Made by a program: the position numbers and the translations under genes
Notes under the pieces: generated by a model
Database searches by the model: none
Seen by the model: the letters and a program-made list of their open reading frames with translations, nothing else
What the model was told of the DNA's origin: nothing
From: Chitinophagaceae bacterium
Lineage (GTDB): Bacteria > Bacteroidota > Bacteroidia > Chitinophagales > Chitinophagaceae
Direction: 5' to 3'
DNA length: 64,000 bases
Assembly (NCBI GenBank): GCA_016699815.1
Contig: CP065012.1
Coordinates: 434,001 to 498,000 of the forward strand
Shown: positions 61,689 through 64,000 of the stretch, piece by piece
How the letters are laid out: each line of letters opens with the position of its first letter
Numbering within the stretch: the stretch's first letter is position 1

Positions 61689-64000
61689 ATGGCTAAAGAA
61701 ATCCGCAAGCAGGAAGCATTAGAATACCACGCCAGGTGGCGACCTGGAAAAATTGAAGTAATACCGAGCAAAGAAGCAAAAACACAAAGAGACCTTTCAC
61801 TTGCTTATTCACCAGGCGTTGCATGGCCATGCAAAGAAATTGCCGCAAACCCCGAGGACATTTATAAATATACTGCAAAGGGCAACCTTGTAGGCGTAAT
61901 AAGCAATGGCACTGCTGTATTAGGCCTTGGTAATATAGGTGCTGGAGCCGGTAAGCCGGTTATGGAAGGCAAGGCAGTGTTATTTAAAATATTTGCCGAC
62001 ATTGATGTATTTGATATTGAAATTAACGAAACCGATCCCCAAAAATTTGTAGAAATTGTAAAAGCGCTGGAACCCACATTTGGAGGCATCAACCTTGAGG
62101 ATATTAAGGCCCCGGAATGTTTTTATATTGAGCAGGAATTAAAGAAGCAATGCCAAATACCGGTAATGCACGACGACCAGCATGGCACAGCAATAATTTC
62201 ATCTGCGGCTTTATTGAATGCACTGGAAATACAAAAAAGAAAATAGATAAAATACAAATTGTGGTAAGTGGCGCAGGCGCTGCAGCAATGGCCTGCATAC
62301 AACTTTACACCGCACTAGGCGCAAGGCCTGCCCAATTTAAAGTATTTGACATTAATGGTATTCTTCACCAGGGAAGAAGCGATATAGAAAAAATTAAACA
62401 AGCTTATTGTGTAACAGAAAAATATAAAAACTTTACACTTGCCGATGCCATGAAGGATGCCGATGTTTTTTGGGTTTAAGCGTAGGCAATGTAGTTACAA
62501 AAGAAATGGTAAAGTCAATGGCCAAAAACCCCATTGTATTTGCTCTTGCCAATCCGGATCCTGAAATTTCTTATACAGAAGGGACAGAAAGCCGCAAAGA
62601 CCTGATAATGGCAACAGGCCGAAGTGATTTTCCCAACCAGGTTAATAATGTATTAGGCTTCCCTTATATTTTCAGGGGCGCTTTGGATGTGAGGGCCACA
62701 CAAATAAATGAAACGATGAAGCTTGCTGCAGTAAAAGCACTTGCAGATTTAGCCAAATCACCAGTACCCACAATTGTAAACCTTGCGTATAATGATAATA
62801 CTATTTTCTTTGGCCGGGATTATATTATTCCTAAACCGATAGACCCCAGGTTGTTGGTAACCGTTGCCCCAGCAGTAGCAAAAGCAGCCATGCAAAGTGG
62901 CGTAAGCAGGCAGGCCATTGGCGATTGGGAAGCTTATGAACAGGAGCTCAATCACAGGCTGGGATTAGATAACCAACTAAGCAGGGTTATAAGCGCAAAA
63001 GCCCGAAAAGATCCAAAGCGTGTAGTATTTGCCGATGGTGAAAATGTAAAAATTATTAAAACCGCACAATTGGTTTTGGAAGAAGCTGTGGGTTTCCCCA
63101 TTTTACTGGGAGCAGAAAAGAAAATAAAATCTATTGCCGAAACTTATGGTATTGATTTAAATGAAATACCTATTATAGATTGTAAAGATGATGATTGTGA
63201 AGACCTGCGCAAACAATTTGGCGATCTCTTTTTTGAAAAAAGGCAGCGTAAAGGCGTAAATAAATACGAAGCCTACAAAATGATGAAAGACCGCAACTAT
63301 TTTGGTTGTATGATGGTAGAAACTGGCATTGCCGATTGCCTTATCAGCGGGCCAAGCAGGAAATATTCCGAAGCAATAAGGCCGGCCATACAGGTTATAG
63401 GCACCGAGCCGGGAGTTAAAAAAATTGCCGGTATGTACCTCTTATTTACCCGTAAAGGACCCTTATTTTTGGCAGACACCACCGTAAACTTCAGGCCTAC
63501 AGCAGAGGAACTGGCAGAAATAACTTTAATGGTGGCAAAAGAAGTAAAACAGTTTAATATAGAACCCAAGATTGCTATGCTCTCTTATTCAAATTTTGGC
63601 AGCAGTAATTCACCCGAAGCCAACCTGGTAAGGCAGGCAAGGGAAATTGTAAAGCAAAAAGAACCCACGCTTAAATGCGATGGCGAAATACAGGGTATTT
63701 TAGCTTTCAATAAAGAAATACTTAAAGAAAATTATCCTTTTTCGGAACTGGTGAATGAAGACGTAAATACTTTAATTTTCCCCAATCTTGTTTCGGGTAA
63801 TATTGCCTATAACTTATTGCAGGAACTGGGCAGTGCAGACAGTATTGGGCCCATACTTTTAGGATTAAACAAACCGGTACATGTATTGCAATTGGGCAGC
63901 AGCAGCCGTGGCATTTTTAATATGGTATTAATTGCCGTAGTAGATGCTCAGGTAAAAAGCAGGCAAAATGAACAGGATGAAATGAAAAGAAAACGCTGGT
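61689..64000 (+). CDS. maeB: NADP-dependent malic enzyme with phosphotransacetylase-like domain (right edge cut), two frameshifts
   Basis: Oxidatively decarboxylates malate to pyruvate, making NADPH. The malic domain ([40 protein letters not shown], and [11 protein letters not shown]), the nucleotide-binding domain ([17 protein letters not shown]) and a C-terminal phosphotransacetylase-like region (from about 63000: [44 protein letters not shown]) are all seen. Breaks at the A runs 62233-62243 and at T6 62466-62471 each need one extra base. With them the frame reads on to the window edge at about residue 770, near the expected full length. Confidence 0.9.

Overview
The window comes from a Bacteroidota chromosome, most likely a Chitinophagaceae-like member. 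This rests on type IX secretion (T9SS) C-terminal signals on two giant surface proteins, a PorP/SprF partner, Bacteroidota-type promoters (TTG, 19-20 bp, TAnnTTTG), a bacillithiol deacetylase, a GH3-family protein, and Bacteroidota-style Rhs proteins. There is no tRNA, rRNA or CRISPR array that I can see.

Layout. (1) 1-2.7 kb: citrate synthase (cut by the left edge), an LptF/LptG permease and a secreted DUF1579 protein. (2) 2.7-10.2 kb: an accessory island on the minus strand. It holds a probable dispersed intergenic repeat, a decayed Rhs polymorphic-toxin locus (N-terminal stub, frameshifted C-terminal half with a JAB-like tip, lipoprotein, orphan core-plus-tip module, a second orphan tip, two small membrane proteins that may be immunity proteins) and a broken REP-associated tyrosine transposase. 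(3) 10.2-24.1 kb: an HI0933-family flavoprotein, then the S10-spc ribosomal-protein operon read right to left (rpsJ to secY and map, 23 genes) from a strong promoter at 24055-24086. The usual infA-rpmJ-rpsM-rpsK-rpsD-rpoA-rplQ tail does not follow map. (4) 24.2-28.7 kb: a T9SS-exported metalloprotease with six Ig-like repeats. (5) 29-48.5 kb: mostly housekeeping single genes: Lhr-like helicase, serA, serine hydrolase, YkgJ protein, xerD-bshB1-desaturase cluster, UbiD decarboxylase, MBL hydrolase, rhomboid, YraN, rseP, dxr, GH3 protein and L,D-transpeptidase. (6) 48.8-50.6 kb: a BlaI-M56 sensor/repressor pair divergent from the L,D-transpeptidase. (7) 50.6-57 kb: a PorP/SprF gene downstream of a 1786-residue SprB-like adhesin. 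(8) 57-64 kb: small secreted protein, LEA-like lipoprotein, HMA-domain protein, pyrE, NUDIX hydrolase, DUF4442 protein and maeB (cut by the right edge).

Six genes between 57.2 and 62.5 kb carry nine 1-nt frameshifts, all in A or T runs, and in each gene the length deficit matches the number of shifts. This looks like homopolymer error in the source assembly more than real gene loss, although phase variation cannot be excluded from sequence alone. The most interesting biology is the rearranged Rhs toxin locus with its recombinogenic core repeat, and the BlaI-M56 pair sharing an intergenic region with an L,D-transpeptidase.
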